NCBI GenBank assembly: GCA_028275645.1
Contig: JAPWUH010000025.1
Span: 1 to 12,140 of the forward strand
DNA: 12,140 nucleotides
Direction: 5' to 3'
Source of the DNA: Caldivirga sp.
Lineage (GTDB): Archaea > Thermoproteota > Thermoprotei > Thermoproteales > Thermocladiaceae
Shown here: positions 11,568 to 12,140 of the stretch, piece by piece
How positions within the stretch are numbered: position 1 is the stretch's first letter
Layout of the letters: each line of letters begins with the position of its first letter
Translations under genes and position numbers: made by a program
Notes under the pieces: model-generated
What the model saw: only the letters and a program-made list of their open reading frames with translations
What the model was told of the DNA's origin: nothing
Databases searched by the model: none

Positions 11568-12140
11568 TACTGCTGCGTAAGCGCCTTAAGCATTCTCTTC
11601 AATTCCTGCACCTTATCCTTCCCGCTGAGCAGCACCTTCATTATCAACTCACCCACCTCAGGGTCCTGGACCAGTGTGCCTATTGAATTGCCTATGACGT
11701 CCGGATCCATGTAAATCATCTTAATTGTCATACCACCGTCTATAGTAAAGTTAACGCCGGTTATCCAAGAGGCCTCGTCGGAGACGAGGAAGGCCACTAG
11801 GTTGGCCACATCCATCGGATCCCCAACCCTACCGGCTGGGTGTTGGGCATGGTCAAGTGGATTTAGTGACGATTTCCTGGGTGGGTACTGCCACTCTGAT
11901 CTATCCAGCCAGGGGCCACTGATACAACCCTAATCCTATACCTGGCAAGGCTCACCGCCAGGGAGTGGGTTAGAGCCACTATGCCGCCCTTAGATGCTGA
12001 GTATGGTTCAGTGTTCGGTTCTGATTGGAAAGCCCTGGTGGACGCAATGTTAACTATCACTCCACCACCCCGCTTAGCCATTTCCTGCCCTGCGTACTTT
12101 GAGCAAAGCCACACGCCGGTTAGGTTCGTTGAGATGACTC
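11567..12140 (-). pseudogene. SDR-family oxidoreductase, frameshifted; 5' end outside window
   Basis: Short-chain dehydrogenase/reductase read on the minus strand from the window end to TAG 11567-11569. The first part (12140 to ~11900) shows VISTNLTGVWLCSKYAGQEM, the active-site Ser region VNIAS, the catalytic YSASKGG (Tyr-x3-Lys) and RVVSVAPGWID. That frame then runs into a stop at about 11864. The other frame continues naturally with EWQYPPRK, AGRVGDPMDVANLVAFL and WITGVNFTIDGG, the usual SDR end. The break lies at about 11894-11903 and needs one inserted base (minus-strand GAT-xCA-GAG-TGG). The protein then carries about 48 further residues of predicted helices beyond the normal SDR C-terminus. 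The N-terminal NAD(P) motif is outside the window. It could be a true pseudogene, a sequencing error or a programmed shift. Confidence 0.85.

Overview
The window looks like a hyperthermophilic or thermoacidophilic crenarchaeon, most likely Thermoproteales (Caldivirga/Vulcanisaeta type; this placement is inference). The evidence is archaeal-type ribosomal proteins (L39e, L31e, S27e), a PDCD5-family protein, V/A-type ATPase subunit D, a superoxide dismutase very like the Sulfolobales enzyme, purine-rich coding strands, and TATA boxes centred about 25-28 bp upstream of start codons. That last pattern implies mostly leaderless mRNAs.

Layout. 1-291 is the 3' end of a small Lrp/AsnC effector-domain (RAM) gene. 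337-603 (minus) is a possible decayed ORF. 645-1271 (minus) is superoxide dismutase. 1576-1860 is an unrecognised 94-aa protein with a thioredoxin-fold flavour. 1934-2173 is a stand-alone RAM-domain protein. 2270-2398 is a promoter-driven tiny ORF or RNA containing a perfect 12-bp hairpin. 2428-3462 (minus) is thioredoxin reductase, and 3521-4150 (minus) is ATPase subunit D. 4189-5073 (minus) is a tartronate-semialdehyde-reductase-like dehydrogenase. It is divergent from a two-gene operon (5261-6759) encoding a split UxaA/GarD/SuyAB-type lyase. 6783-7835 (minus) is an M42 aminopeptidase and 8010-9284 (minus) is glutamate dehydrogenase. 9662-10441 is a PDCD5 / L39e / L31e operon, followed by S27e (10519-10719) on its own promoter. 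10870-11075 is a G-rich, structured, probably untranslated RNA locus. 11078-11428 (minus) is an unrecognised 116-aa protein. 11567-12140 (minus) is an SDR oxidoreductase with an apparent frameshift, cut by the window end.

Functional themes. (i) Sugar-acid catabolism: the split dehydratase/lyase and the divergent GarR-like reductase share a promoter region with an imperfect palindrome, suggesting joint control. (ii) Redox defence: SOD and thioredoxin reductase. (iii) Amino-acid and peptide metabolism: M42 peptidase and glutamate dehydrogenase. (iv) Translation: the L39e-L31e cluster and S27e.

The least explained parts are the hairpin-bearing transcript at 2270, the G-rich RNA locus after S27e, a box C/D-like sRNA candidate beside the SDR stop codon, and the decayed minus-strand ORF after SOD. 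No CRISPR array, tRNA, rRNA or recognisable transposase gene was seen.
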